Shown: piece after piece, positions 31,380 through 42,579 of the stretch | Layout: each line of letters begins with the position of its first letter | Position numbering within the stretch: position 1 is the stretch's first letter | Assembly (NCBI GenBank): GCA_047967505.1 | Contig: CM106540.1 | Source: Dipteris shenzhenensis | Taxonomy: Eukaryota; Polypodiophyta; Polypodiopsida; Gleicheniales | Length of the DNA stretch: 64,000 nt | Direction: 5' to 3' (one strand) | Notes under the pieces: generated by a model | Seen by the model: only the letters and a program-made list of their open reading frames with translations | What the model was told of the DNA's origin: nothing | Databases searched by the model: none | Translations under genes and position numbers: made by a program

Positions 31380-34036
31380 CGCGGCACACGATGCTAAAAT
31401 ATGGGTGGATAAGAAATTTGTCATTATATGGGTGTACATAAAATATGTATACAATTGGTACAAAAGTGTCGAATCCGTCAAGCAGTCCATGCTCTGAGAT
31501 CAGGGTCCACTTACCTACCACTATCTAAGAAAAACTAGGCATTAGAACATCATAGTTTCAATTGGGTAGACAGTTAATGCTTATATTCCCTAGCATGTTA
31601 TTGCTTTACCTAGGAACACAAACATCTGTCTAGATTCACAAATATCAAAATTTTGGAAATACAATGTTATATGTATAATGAATGTCACTAATTCATCATT
31701 TGTATGCCACCAAAATGTGAGAAAATAAGGGGGCTAGTCCACACCCTTAAAATAAAAATTAAAGTGGGGGATAATCCACTTTCATAGGTTAGTCAAACTA
31801 ACCTTTTTAAATGATAAACCAAAGAGGCATAACATATTAAAATGACCAAGTCTACAACAAGTAATAAAAAATCAATACTAGAATCACCAATGGAAGAATC
31901 ACTTTCTTAATAAAATAGAATGCAATTGTGGGGGGTAGTCCACACCCAAGTGAGACTATTCATCATAAATCCTTAAACAATGAAAGAGCAATGAAAGAAG
32001 TTATAATGAAATCATATTTAGTATAAAGATAATGAAAGCCAAGTCTAAGGCACAATCAACCTGTGTGTGTAATATAAAGAAGCTTATAAAAGGGGTTACA
32101 CTGAAAACGTACTTAGTATAAATAAAATTCAATTTAAAGAGGGTAAAAAATTAGTATATTAGAAAATTTTCCACAAAAAAAGGTTGACCTTGTAGTACAT
32201 TAGATTAATTTAAGAAAAACACTATATTACTTTAGGCACAAGTTAGCTCCTATCATGTGTTCATATCTCAAGTTTGTAAATTATATGTAGGTTAGCTCAA
32301 TTTAAAAAGGGTCAATGAGTGGACAAAAAACCACGTTTAAGGGTTAAATTTTAGGCACATTAAGGAAGAAGGTGAAGGAATTCTATGATTCCATGGTCGT
32401 CCTCATGGGGTGACCTAGTGGCAGACTAAGGTTTGAGGAGGGTGTTTGTTTTTACACCTCCATTGATCACGTTTGTTGTTTGAGAGCCTTGTGATTGGAC
32501 CACGCAAGGTGTGCATGGTGATTGGCAGTTCGAATGGAGAGCTACGTGGATCATATAGTGTATGGTGACCTTTCTAGAACTCAAGATGCATGGCGGTTGA
32601 TCAGCACGTGGAGGTCATAAAGATTCAAGTCAGTTATCATGACGGTGGTTTGCTACAAGTATGCTTGGCGCAACAGGTCTCATTGTCGAAGGCCTTGAGC
32701 CTGTGTATTGAGTCTAGCACTTCGTGAGCTGTAGCAGCTGTTAGTAGAGTCAATAGGGTCCATAGTTTTTATTGAGTCGATCATTTAGATTAGTTGTAAA
32801 GCCGACAAGTGCAGTAGCGATGAGGCTTGGTAGTCATGTCAGTCTTGAGTCGAAAAATTAAAGAATCTCTTGATCTCTTGTGAGCAGACTCTTGCGTGAT
32901 TTTGTGTGGAAGGTTTGTACTTTACATACACTGCTCCTTGTCGGTTTAGCTAATAGAAGGAATAAAAAACAATAGAGTCAAATAGCAATATAGCTACATA
33001 TATATATATATATATATATATAAAGAAAAGAAAATAACAACCATGAAGAGCATAAATATTAACTTACAACTTAAAAATCAAAAGCTTAAAAGACCAAGCC
33101 ATTAATATAAGAGTATCTTACAAGCACTTGAGTCAAGGCTAAGGAAATATATACACCTAAATAAATAAATATATATATATATAAGTAAATAAGCTAAAGA
33201 GGAAATAGATTTACATAAAAGGGATAGGGAGAGAGAGAGAGAGAGAGAGAGGAGGAAAAAAAGCAAAAAGACGTGAAGCTAAAGGAAAAGCCCATTACAA
33301 GAGACAAGTAAGAGCATAAAGTTCATAAAAAGAAACCAGTTAAAGAAAGGTTAGTCAACTGCAAGGTTGATTGACCCAAAAACCAAAGTGAAAGGGTTAA
33401 AAAACTACAAAGTATGTGTCAAAGGCAAAAACAAGTAGGCGTGTTCGTCACCCATGTCTCTATGACTCGGATGATCCCCATGTAGCCAAGAAAGAGAAAA
33501 GAGAGCATGCATTGAGTAGCAAATCCGTTAGTTAGAAAGGTTGCCTGGAAAATATAATGGTCAACCGGAGAAGGTCAAGAACATGAAAGAGAGACTAAGG
33601 AAAGAGACAAGCTCATGGAAAGAGCCATAAAGATCATCCACAACTAAGACAAACAATTCATTGTATGCAAATTTTGAGTCAACCTATGCGAGCATTTATA
33701 GCGATCATTGAGAGCTAGAGATCACTAAGAGCTCACCTAGAGAGTTCATGAGATAGAGAATGCTAAGAGAGCTTGCAAGAAAGGGGTGACTAATGAAGTG
33801 AGTCAGAGGCATTGAGTGACTAATGATCTTGTTCTAGAACCCATAGATCAGAAACCAAAATGAGGTTACCAACCCATGAATCAAAGAACATAGTAGTAGA
33901 GGTGCACCAAGCATCAGATCAGTAGTTATATGCACAAACACCCCAAAACAAAAAACATACAGAGGGTGGTAGCACAGAGGCCATAGGATCATGCAGTCAT
34001 CTATGATGGGGGTATGGTAGGCCATGCATTTGCACA
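31380..34036. other. Intergenic DNA with microsatellites, no gene recognised
   Basis: AT-rich. (TA)n at about 32995-33022 and (GA)n at about 33230-33251. GGGTAGTCCACACCCAAGTG at 31932 and GGGGCTAGTCCACACCC at 31729 form a loose direct repeat. Reading frames are short and unsupported. Confidence 0.6.
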
Positions 34037-34038
34037 CT

Positions 34039-34541
34039 CCTCTCACTGTTGATCCTGCACAAAGTGCTAGGCTGCATGATCTCCTAAAATTCATTGATTT
34101 TGCCTTGGCACCCACCAGAGAAATTGGATAAGGCACGGATCTAGCTGGTCTGACCTGACCAAAATCAAACCCATCGATAACCAAAAGAGTTTGTTTAGGC
34201 ATGCTCCTCCACCGCATATCATATATTCCCTGCTACACAGACCTCCCGTGGAATCAAACCTCTGGAGAACCTAGTCTTCCCCAACTGTTCCCCTTGTTGT
34301 TGGGCCAAAGACATGAACCTTGTCTAGTTAGTTTCTCCACACAAACATATGTCATCGTTTAGCCTTTAATATGAAGGAAACGAAATCCAAAAGGGGATCC
34401 TTAGCATATTTGCCTCAATGGTATCCCCTTCCAAAATATTCCTTTTTACCTGCATGCAGGTCTAGGCTCGAACATGGGACATCTATGGAGCGACCAAGCA
34501 CTCTACCATCGAGCTAAGCTATAGCTGATGATCGAAGAGTT
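34039..34541 (-). mobile_element. tRNA-headed repeat (SINE candidate), copy 1
   Basis: On the minus strand the element begins with a tRNA-like head (about 34525-34460): TAGCTTAGCTCGATGG fits an RNA polymerase III A box, and GTTCGAGCC (34473-34465) fits a B box, about 36 bp apart. A body of about 430 bp follows, with AATATTTTGGAAGGGGATAC, AAAGGCTAAACGATGAC and TTTGTGTGGAGAAACTA, ending near GCACAAAGTGC at 34057. Nearly the same sequence recurs at 54573-55090 (-), and in part at 41034-41195 (+). Long for a plant SINE, so a different non-autonomous element that picked up a tRNA sequence is also possible. Confidence 0.5.
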
Positions 34542-34569
34542 TATCTGGCTAGCTCCTTGCTGCATAGCA

Positions 34570-35060
34570 GGATAGGCATCTGATTTAACTATTATGGCCG
34601 TCAATACCATACTCTGTCTGTCATGGTTATGATTCCACTGGGCTCGCAGTTAATTTCCAGCCACTATAGTGGCTTGCTCACCCACCATTGGGCTTAAGCA
34701 TGCATAATCACTACGAGTGCAGAAAAATTACCAGTGATCGGGCTTTCATGCTCAGTAGAGTACTAGAGTGCCTGGTAATGAGTGATTAGAGGTGATTATG
34801 CTTCATGAATTAACTTTGTGGGAATTCCTGGTCGGTGGTGGTGGCTCTCATCAGCCACATCTATCATGGCTAAGATACCATTAGGCTGGCAATTAATTAC
34901 TAGTCACCTTAGTGGCCTCCTGCTCACCCACCACCGCGCGTCTGCTTCATGATTACCAGCCCATCTAGGGTGGTGCCTAAGATTCCACCATGGGGGCTTG
35001 CAATTAATATGGATGGAACCTGGGGCTCCAGCCACCATGGTGGCTCAAACTTTATAATAT
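34570..35060. repeat. Degenerate tandem repeat, period about 237 bp
   Basis: The phrase GGGCTCGCAGTTAATTTCCA with GCTCACCCACCA (34644-34690) recurs as AGGCTGGCAATTAATTACTA with GCTCACCCACCA (34881-34935). A third partial copy (GGGGCTTGCAATTAATATGG) is at 34986. Each unit contains CCAC-TAGTGGC or CCACCATGGTGGC palindromes. Confidence 0.55.
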
Positions 35061-35502
35061 ATAAGATCCGTGGCATTTGGCATTTTACTACGTTTCTCTC
35101 ATCCGTCCCTGCTCTGCTACTTTTGTCCACACCCCTCCTCCACCTCTTTTTTGCCCCTTCTCTAATTTGCTCCACACTCCCTCCTCTAACTCTCGTCACT
35201 CATATGCTCTCTTTCTCATCTGCTACTCGCCCACTTAGCTTCACCATGCCTACTACCACCCCCCCTCGAACCACTATGATCTTAATGCTATATACCTTCT
35301 CACATTAGGTGATTGTGTTACACTCACCTGGAGTAGAAATGCTGGCATTACTGGAGACCCTTTGTTCCCACAGTCGATTCCCCCCATATCTACATGTCAC
35401 CACCTTAGATGACATGATCACATTTGGCCTCTTTATGGATGTGTTGTATGGATCCCCCCTAGACATCAATGAAGGCCTCAATATTTTCACAGCAGAGCAC
35501 TC
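35061..35502. other. Short non-coding stretch, no gene recognised
   Basis: CT-rich in places. Overlapping short frames on both strands show no motif or codon bias. Confidence 0.5.
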
Positions 35503-35620
35503 CGCAAGGGCCATATTGACATGCATTATATACTATCAAGGAAGCCACTGGACTGATATGGCATGTCGATATGGCCCTTGCCCCTAGAGGGGACCCCTCA
35601 AGGGCCATATCGTCAATTGC
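35503..35620. mobile_element. Fold-back element related to the one at 5.3-5.7 kb; carries the MITE-1 empty site
   Basis: GCAAGGGCCATATTGACATGC (about 35505-35525) pairs with GCATGTCGATATGGCCCTTG (about 35563). The latter also pairs with CAAGGGCCATATCG near 35600, giving alternative hairpins. GGCATGTCGATATGGCCC here is continuous, whereas at 5.3 kb the same sequence is split by MITE-1. Confidence 0.65.
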
Positions 35621-36061
35621 ATTTTACTTGGTTGCACAAGGAAATACATTTTCATTGGTACACAAATATATAACTCTAGAAACTAGTGCGGTGGCTGCCA
35701 TAGATATCCTTCAATTTGCCAGCACGTTGGTCATCATGGACCTCCTCTTGTAATACATAAAAATAGGTAACAGAGCTATAACTCCAAGAACCAGCACGGT
35801 GGTCTCACTCTAAGACAACCTTGAATTTTTGGCAATGACAGGTCGTCAGACCAGAGAATGCGCTGAGGTGATGCTTAGAATGATAAATTGCATCTCATTA
35901 TTAATCCAAAAACTGGCGTGGTAGTCTCTCCAAAGCCAACCTTGAATTTTAATGATCTACATGGGTGCAGTCTCTAGTGTGATATGTGGCAAAGATGTGG
36001 CAAAAGGCTATGCGATGATAAGTGGTCAGGCCAGCGAGACTGCGCTATGTGAAACAGTGCA

Positions 36062-36305
36062 TAGATTCACGATGTAGTGCAGAGCTGCCATGTGTCGAGC
36101 TCTATGGTGTTCATAATAAATAGATTGCATCTCATTATTACACGAGTGCAACATCATGACGTCAGCAAAATATTCGATGAGACCACGGGTCCATGCAAAA
36201 TTCAAAATTTCACCCAAGATCTCATCTTGTCGCGGCCCCAAAATGGCCCTAAAAATAGTTCTGCGATTGGCTACACCCAAGCAAACGTTGACCCAAGCCC
36301 CAACT
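36062..36305 (-). repeat. Long inverted repeat, right copy (element R)
   Basis: Reverse complement of 29926-30150 with roughly 75-80 per cent similarity by eye. Read on the minus strand it contains TTTGCTTGGGTGTAGCCAAT, GCAGAACTATTTTTAGGG, TTTGAATTTTGCATGG, GACGTCATGATG and AATAATGAGATGC. Confidence 0.75.
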
Positions 36306-36464
36306 TCTTTACATTAAAAGATATTTATACATGTTCTTGAGTTTCTATCTCTACAAAAAGTGTATTTCAAGGACCTTTTATCTCCACCATGGTGTATGTC
36401 AAGGATCTTCTATCTTTGTACAAAGTCTATATTAAAGAATTTCTATCTCTACACAAAGTTTGGG

Positions 36465-36740
36465 GCCGATTCATGATTCGGTGTAGCCAATAGGGGAACT
36501 ATTTTTGGGTCTTTTTTTGAGCCACAATGTGACACACTGGTGGGCGAGAGTTCAAATTCAGGACAGGTTAGCACTCTCGTGGGGTTTTCTTTTGATGTAT
36601 TGATTGCTACACGGGCATGATAAACAAAAACTTTCCAAAGCTTGCTACCGTAATCATTTTGAGCACTGTGTAGAGTTTGACATGCGGCACTCAGGCCTTT
36701 ACTCCACGGGCATATAGCCATTTTAAACATGATGAAAAGC
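36465..36740 (+). repeat. Element R, third diverged copy
   Basis: GGTGTAGCCAATAGGGGAAC, then TATTTTTGGG, a GAGTTCAAATTC motif, CTCTCGTGGGG and GGGCATGATAAAC follow the order of the other R copies at lower similarity. GCCTTTACTCCACGGGCATA and close variants repeat three times just downstream (36690-36800). Confidence 0.5.
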
Positions 36741-37045
36741 TCGTCATGTACCACTCCATGCCTTTACTCCATGGGGGCCTTTACTCCATGGGCATACAAC
36801 CATTTTGAATATGGTGTAGAGCTCGACTCATGCAACTCCTTGCCTTTGTCTTGCTTGCAAGCCTCCCCAACAAGCTATAGCCTCATGGATTCAACAGTAG
36901 GCAATCTCCCTCTACAAACCGACACACCTAGCATGGTGGTTGGAACTAGCAAACAAATAATGTCTATCCATCAACACCCTAAACTTCACAAAAATGGCTC
37001 GACTCAATCGTTCATTGGCCCCTAGTTATGAAAGCATACAATATC
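36741..37045. other. Short unrecognised stretch
   Basis: A 98-codon plus frame (36729-37025) has no motif and overlaps the R copy. No other signal was seen. Confidence 0.4.
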
Positions 37046-38345
37046 AAGTGGTACTTTGGACTATGGGCCGCAAAGGCTGTGGATACACACAACAATAGGA
37101 AGTGGACGCATGGCCTGGGGGGGTTCGCCTTTAAAAATTTTAGTGTACCACATGCATTCAAAAGGAAAGGTATTTAATCCCACTTTTGGGAAAAATTTAA
37201 CAGGATTACAGTAATAAGAGGGACTCTTTAATTCAACTTTTCCAAAAAATTTGTTAGCTCATAAGTAAATAGGGGTGGTTTTATTGGGAAACATTTTAGT
37301 TGAGGGGTTTTCTAAATACCCATTGAATGCACGTGATACCTAGAATTTCTTAGTAGTGCACCCCTTAGGTGCATGGCAGCCCTGGATTTGTAGAAGAGGT
37401 GACGTGCGGGAGCAAGTAGGATTCAAAGATCCACCTCAGTCTCGGAACCACCCACAGAGTGATGTGTGGAACTCACCGGTTGGCTCGAGCCAACAGTTCA
37501 ATAGTAAGACAAATAGTTTGGTTCAACCAAGACAAGCTAGATTGGGAAGTGGGATTACAACTCCACTCAGCTGGGGTTCAACATTTGCCAATGTTTAGTT
37601 ATACCATCTTGGCCAATGGAAAAATGATGCATGGCCAATCAAACAACCCGGTGTGTAGATGTGCATCAATGGTCGGGAATGCGCAGTTGACACAGTCCCA
37701 AAAGGCTCCACACATGCTCCACGCCGACCAATGTGGTGGCGCAAAAGAGCTACGGGCAAGGAAATGACACCCGTGAAGAATGAGAAGGTGCCAGAGATGC
37801 ACAAGGTGATGGACCTCATGGGAGGAGACCAACTAGCTTTGTAAGGTCACAAGAGGTGGCCGATTGTTTTGAAGAGGAGAATAGTGTCAATTACATGGTG
37901 GGATCATTTGTATGTAATTGGGAAGAACAATAAGTCTTGTTGGTGATTCTATAACATGAGCTCTTCTTGTATCTGGTTATCTGCATGTGCTTTTGTTGGT
38001 GGATTGTGTACGTGGTATGGTAATGCCCTGTTGGTTGGATGAGATAGAGTTGAATTGAGTGCTTAGTTTAGAAGGTTTGTTTCAAGGGAGTTTGGTGTGT
38101 GTTTTATTATGTGAGGGTAGAGGGTAAACGATTCTTGAACTAAGGATGAACTCTATCAAAGGGGTTGACGGGGAAGATGACATAGGTCAACTTTTCGTTG
38201 GTCTTTGCCAAAAGGGCTTCCCATGTGAGTTAATGTTTCCACCTTCAGCCCATATGTTTGTAAATCAAACCTGACCACCTGAGAATAGCCATGTAAGCAC
38301 CCAGGGGAGGATTTGATCTTGTAATACCCACACTTGACCACCTTA
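37046..38345. repeat. Long tandem repeat, unit 1 (period about 2.0 kb)
   Basis: GTACTTTGGACTATGGGCCG at 37051 begins a sequence that recurs from 39062. Both hold a MITE at the same site, then GCATGGCAGCCCTGGATTTG, CCTCATGGGAGGAGACCAAC and TTGTGTACGTGGTATGGTAA. Unit 1 runs to AAAGGGCTTCCCATGTGAG and beyond. 38345-39060, between the units, has no recognised gene. The source element is unknown. The low-complexity-free, multi-copy nature suggests LTR-type or other transposon DNA. Confidence 0.65.
37115..37369 (+). mobile_element. MITE-2, about 255 bp
   Basis: Flanked by CGCATGGC (37107-37114) and TGCATGGC (37370-37377), an 8-bp duplication with one mismatch. Left end CTGGGGGGGTTCGCC, right end GTGCACCCCTTAGGT. 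Both ends extend into imperfect inverted repeats of about 45 bp that meet at GCATTCAA / TTGAATGC. The interior is non-coding. Confidence 0.75.
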
Positions 38346-39061
38346 AGTAGCTATGTCTCCATGCTCAAAGATGTGAGTATCGACTTGGATCTTGAGTGGG
38401 AAGTGAACGAACGAGGCCCGGCTCTAATTGTTGATCATGGAGAAGAAGAGGACCTCGAAGAAATCCTTGCCCACTGAGATCGGACCTAACTAGTTTGAAG
38501 TAGACCAGATCTACCTCTATAGATGGTGTGGATAGCCAGAGAGTGCCAATGCATGGTGCAGGGAGGTGTTGATTTGGTGGTTCAAGGATGCAATGAACAC
38601 GTACAATGCTATGCACCCCTTCCCCCAGAAACGGGGGAATCAAAAAGCTCAAGGGGGGGGGGCATTATGGGGTCCCTACCCCATTGACAAGGGACCTCTA
38701 GGGCTTGGGCATGCCCTTGGATCCACCTTTCCATCGATGGCCCAGATTCACCCTTATCCACATGGCTCGCATGCACCAATCAAGGGATCAAATTGTGATG
38801 CCATCTAGCATGGCAAGAGTCTCTCGTGTCATGGACCCGCCAATCGGAAACTCGCATAAGTCAACCAATGGGAGGCACCGACCAATCGAAGAGCGTGCTC
38901 GTTAGTAGATGTGATGGCTCACCTTGAAGGCTAGGGCAATGTTGGCACTGTGCGGACAGACACCCGTAAAGGTGGCATCATGCTAGGTGAACCCTAGACT
39001 AGAAGACTCTACAGAAACAAAGAAGAAACAAAGAGCCATGTGGGCTCAACGGCACACAAGT
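38346..39061. other. Spacer between tandem units, no gene recognised
   Basis: Short overlapping frames on both strands without motifs. A run of nine G follows AAAAAGCTCAA near 38651. No repeats matching the rest of the window were seen. Confidence 0.4.
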
Positions 39062-39126
39062 AGTACTTTGGACTATGGACCGCAAAGGCTATGGATGCAC
39101 ACAACAATAGATAGTGGACGCATGGC

Positions 39127-39382
39127 CTAGGGGGGTTCACCTTTAAAAATTTTAGTGTACCACATGCATTCAAAAGGAGAGGTATTTAATCCCACTTTTG
39201 GGAAAAATTTAACAAGATTATAGTAACAACAGGGGTTCTTTAATTCAACTTTTCCAAAAAATTTGTTAGCTCGTAAGTAAAGAGGGGTGGTTTTATTGGG
39301 AAAACATTTTAGTTGAGAGGTTTTCTAAATGCCCATTGAACGCACGTGATACATAGGATTTCTTAGTAGTGCACCCCTCGGG
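39127..39382 (+). mobile_element. MITE-3, about 256 bp (duplicate of MITE-2)
   Basis: Flanked by CGCATGGC (39119-39126) and TGCATGGC (39383-39390), exactly the flanks of MITE-2. It therefore arose by duplication of the host unit, not by a second insertion. The ends CTAGGGGGGTTCACC and GTGCACCCCTCGGGT are slightly better preserved than in MITE-2. Confidence 0.75.
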
Positions 39383-39987
39383 TGCATGGCAGCCCTGGAT
39401 TTGTAAAAGAGGTGGCGTGCGGGAGCAACTAGGATTCAAAGATCTACCTCAATCTTGGAACCACCCACAAAGTGACACATGGAACTCATCTGTTGGCTCG
39501 AGCCATGGCTTGAGTCAGTTCAACAGTAAGACAAATAGTCTGGCTTGCAGACTAGCTGCACTGAGAAGTGGTATTACAACTCCACTAACTGGCTAGGGTT
39601 CAATGTTTGCCATTGTTTAGCTATACCGTCTTGGCCAGTAGAAAAATGACGCATGGCCAATCAAACAACCTGGCTTGTAGATGTGCATCAATGGTCGGGA
39701 ATGCACAGTTGACACAGTGCCAAAAGGCTCCACGCTGACCAATGTGGTGGCGCAGAAGGGCTATGAGCAAGGAAATGATAGCTGTGAACAATGAGAAGGT
39801 GTCAGAGATGCAAAAGGTGACAGACCTCATGGGAGGAGACCAACTACCTTCGTAAGGTCACAAGAGGTGGCCGATTGTGTTGAAGAGGAGAATAGTGTGT
39901 CGGTTACATGGCGGGATCATTCATATGTAATTGGGAAGACCAATAAGTCTTGTTCGTGATTCTATAACATGAACTCTTCTTGTATCA

Positions 39988-40232
39988 TCGGGGGGGCCAC
40001 TATGTATAAACCCTCTATATCACATGTGTTCAAGGCCTATTTCTAAAATCCCTTATTTGTAAATTTTTCATTACTAAAATGTACCCCTTTTCTATACAAA
40101 TCTGTAAATTTTTTCCAAAACTATTTTAAATAGTCCCTTATGTATATTTATTTCTGTAAATTTTAGAAATAGAAAATATCCTTCTGTTGAACTCACGTGA
40201 TAGGGTTACATATTATGAGTGACCCCCCCGAG
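39988..40232. mobile_element. MITE-4, about 245 bp, with empty site in sister repeats
   Basis: Termini TCGGGGGGGCCACT and the inverse of AGTGACCCCCCCGAG. The inverted repeats extend about 45 bp to TCACATGTGTTCAA / TTGAACTCACGTGA. Flanks TTGTATCA (39980-39987) and TTGTATCT (40233-40240) are the target duplication. Units 1 and 3 carry the uninterrupted CTTCTTGTATCTGGTTATC at about 37964 and 40595. Confidence 0.85.
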
Positions 40233-40385
40233 TTGTATCTGGTTATCTGCATGTGCTTTTGTTGTTGGTGGATTATGTACGTGGTATGGTAATTCCCCCT
40301 TGGATAGAGTTGAATTGAGTGCTTAGTTTAGAAGGTTTGTTTCTAAAGAGTTTGGTGTGTGTTTTATTCTATGATGGTAGAGGGT

Positions 40386-40862
40386 AAACGGTTCAACACC
40401 CATGAATAATGAGAAGGTGCCAGAGATGCAAAAGGTGATGGACCTCATGGGAGGACACCAACTACCTTCGTAAGGTCACAAGAGGTGGCCGATTGTGTTG
40501 AAGAGGAGAATAGTGTGTCGGTTAATTGGCGGGATCATTCGTATGTAATTGGGAAGACCAATAAGTCTTGTTGGTGATTCTATAACATGAACTCTTCTTG
40601 TATCCGGTTATCTGCATGTGCTTTTGTTATTGGTGGATTGTGTACGTGGTATGGTAATTCCCCATTGGTTTGATGAGATAGAGTTGAATTGAGTGCTTGG
40701 TTTAGAAGGTCTGTTTTAAGGGAGTTTGGTGTGTGTTTTATTCTATGAGGGTAGAAGCTAAACGATTCATGAACTAAGGATGAACTATATCAAAGGAGCT
40801 GACGGGGAAGATGATGTAGGTTAACTTTTCATCGGTCTTTGCCAAAAGGGCTTACCACCCTG
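40386..40862. repeat. Long tandem repeat, unit 3 (5'-truncated)
   Basis: Begins within the unit at CCATGAATAATGAGAAGGTG and runs to AAAGGGCTTACCA, matching 37770-38220 of unit 1. It contains an unoccupied version of the MITE-4 site. Confidence 0.65.
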
Positions 40863-41033
40863 CATTTGGCTGTCAGCGTTCCGCAATCTGATCACAAGAA
40901 TCTGATCACAAGCTGGTGAGGCTGCTGTTGCAAGTGCCTGGGATTCTCATGAACGATGTGGCAAAGCATATCAAATGTGCTGGGATTTGCTAGTGTAGCC
41001 CATGGAAACAGCCTCGTAGATCCCTTTGTAGCT

Positions 41034-41195
41034 ATAGATGTCCCATGTTCGAGCCCTACTGACCCGCATGCAGGTAAGAAGGAATATTTTGGAGGGGGAT
41101 ACCATTGAGGCGAATATGCTAAGGATCCCCTTTTGGATTCCATTGCATTTAGATTAAAGGCTAAACGATGTTAGATGTTTGTGTGGAGAAGATAA
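41034..41195 (+). mobile_element. tRNA-headed repeat (SINE candidate), copy 2, partial
   Basis: Contains GTTCGAGCC (41047-41055), GCATGCAGGTAAGAAGGAAT, GGATACCATTGAGGCGAATA and AAAGGCTAAACGATG, in the order seen at 34.0 and 54.6 kb. The A-box half is not preserved. The body stops near 41195, where copia sequence begins, so the two were joined by deletion or insertion. Confidence 0.5.
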
Positions 41196-41199
41196 CTAA

Positions 41200-42579
41200 G
41201 TTCATGTCCTCCAATTGATGCGGCTGTTCTGAGAAGACCACATCGCAACTTACAATTACCTTCTTGGTAACAGGGTTATAGAGACAGTAACCCTTCGCCT
41301 CTTCACTATAGCCCAAGAAAATACACTTCTGGCTCTTCAGTTCCCATTTGGTCCTATTAGCATTAGGGACATGCACAAAATAGTCACATCCAAAAACTCT
41401 GAAATGTGTAGCTGAAGGTTTCTTACTAGAAAAGGCCTGCAGTGGAGTCATCCCGTTCACAGCCTTCGTGTAGCTATGATTCAGAATGTAAACTGCCGTG
41501 TTACATGCTTCAGCCCAGAAAGTCTTTGGCAAATCTTTCCCTTTCATTATACTCCTGCCCATTTTGCAAATGACGTGCATCTTGCATTCTGCTACTCCAT
41601 TTTGCTATGATGTATGTGGCGGGGCTTTCTGCCTCTTGATCCCGTGACTTTTGCAGTAAATTTCAAATTCACTTGATGTGAACTCTTCACCTCTGTCTGA
41701 TCTCAACTTCTTCACCTTCCTCCCTGATTCTTTCTTGACCATTACATGCCATTCCTTGAATTAACTAAAAGCCTCGTCTTTAGTCTTCAGGAAGTATATC
41801 CATATCCTTCTACTATAGTTGTCGATCAGCGACATGAAGTAGTAGGAACCACCCAAAGCTTCCGTCTCCATCTTTCCATAGAGGTCCATGTGAATGATCT
41901 CTAGAGGAGCCTTTGCCCTGCTGGCCTCTTTAGGAAAGGGCTGCCGATGCTGCTTACCCATCATGCAAGCTTCACATACATCGGGTAGATCTGTAATTTC
42001 TAGTAGGTCTGCAATCATTCCACTTTTATGCATCTCCTTTAAAGAACTAAGATTTAGATGACCAAACCTCTCATGCCACAGCTTAGTGTTCTTCACATCC
42101 GCGTGAGCACTGAAAGCTAAGAGTTTGTAGATGTTGTTGCACCGCATACCTTTACCAATGACCTTCCCTTGAAGATTCAAAATTTGTGCACCATTCTTAT
42201 CGAAGTGAACTTTGAGGTCCCGATCCGTGATCGCAGAAACGGACAAGAAGTTCCTCTTGATATCTGGTACATAAAGAACATCGGACAACTGTTTTATAAC
42301 TCCATCTGACTTGAGAGCAATTGTACCTTTTCCTTTTACTGGACATTTTGCATCATTGCCGACTGCTACCAGGATGTCATTCCCTACCGGTTGTAGAGAG
42401 GTATACCAATCCCTCTGACTGGTCATGTGGCGTGATGCACCACTGTCAATAATCCACGGTTCATCTGTAGGTACATGAACTGCCTCCGTGCAAATCTCCT
42501 CAATTGCTATGAACAGCTCTACTGGTACTACCTGCGTGCTGTTGCTGGACTCTTTCTTTACTCCGTTCTCTTCCAGCAC
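41200..42579 (-). pseudogene. Copia pol fragment: protease and integrase
   Basis: The aspartic protease site reads WIIDSGASRHMTS. The GAG-preintegrase zinc motif follows, with His in LWHERFGHLNL and Cys pair CEACMMGKQ. The integrase core has its first Asp in IHMDLYGKME, the second in LRSDRGEEFTS and the catalytic Glu in QNGVAECK. After it come the conserved FWAEACNTAVYILNH, FRVFGCDYFVHVP and KCIFLGYSEEAKGY of copia elements. In-frame stops interrupt it near 41761 (after KTKDEAFS) and about 41600 (the Gln before QNGVAE). The gag zinc knuckle upstream is in another frame. It ends at the junction near 41200 with the tRNA-headed repeat. The original element would continue into RT, which is lost. 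Confidence 0.9.

Larger units (their letters stand above)
39062..40370. repeat. Long tandem repeat, unit 2 (interrupted by MITE-4)
   Basis: Follows unit 1 with scattered differences, including MITE-3 at the equivalent site, up to CTTCTTGTATC at 39986. MITE-4 intervenes, and the unit resumes at TTGTATCTGGTTATCTGCAT (40233) and runs to the TAGAGGGTAAACGGTTC junction at about 40393. Confidence 0.65.

Noticed and set aside
33834-34217. 127-codon - frame as a gene
   Set aside because: Most of it is the body of the tRNA-headed repeat, also present at 54.6 kb with a different frame length.
34460-34525. A functional tRNA gene on the - strand
   Set aside because: A and B boxes are present, but I could not pair the acceptor and anticodon stems convincingly, and the sequence recurs as the head of a 500-bp repeat.
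37356-38905. Several 60-100 codon frames in the tandem-repeat units
   Set aside because: Frames are not conserved between the units, and stops fall at different places.
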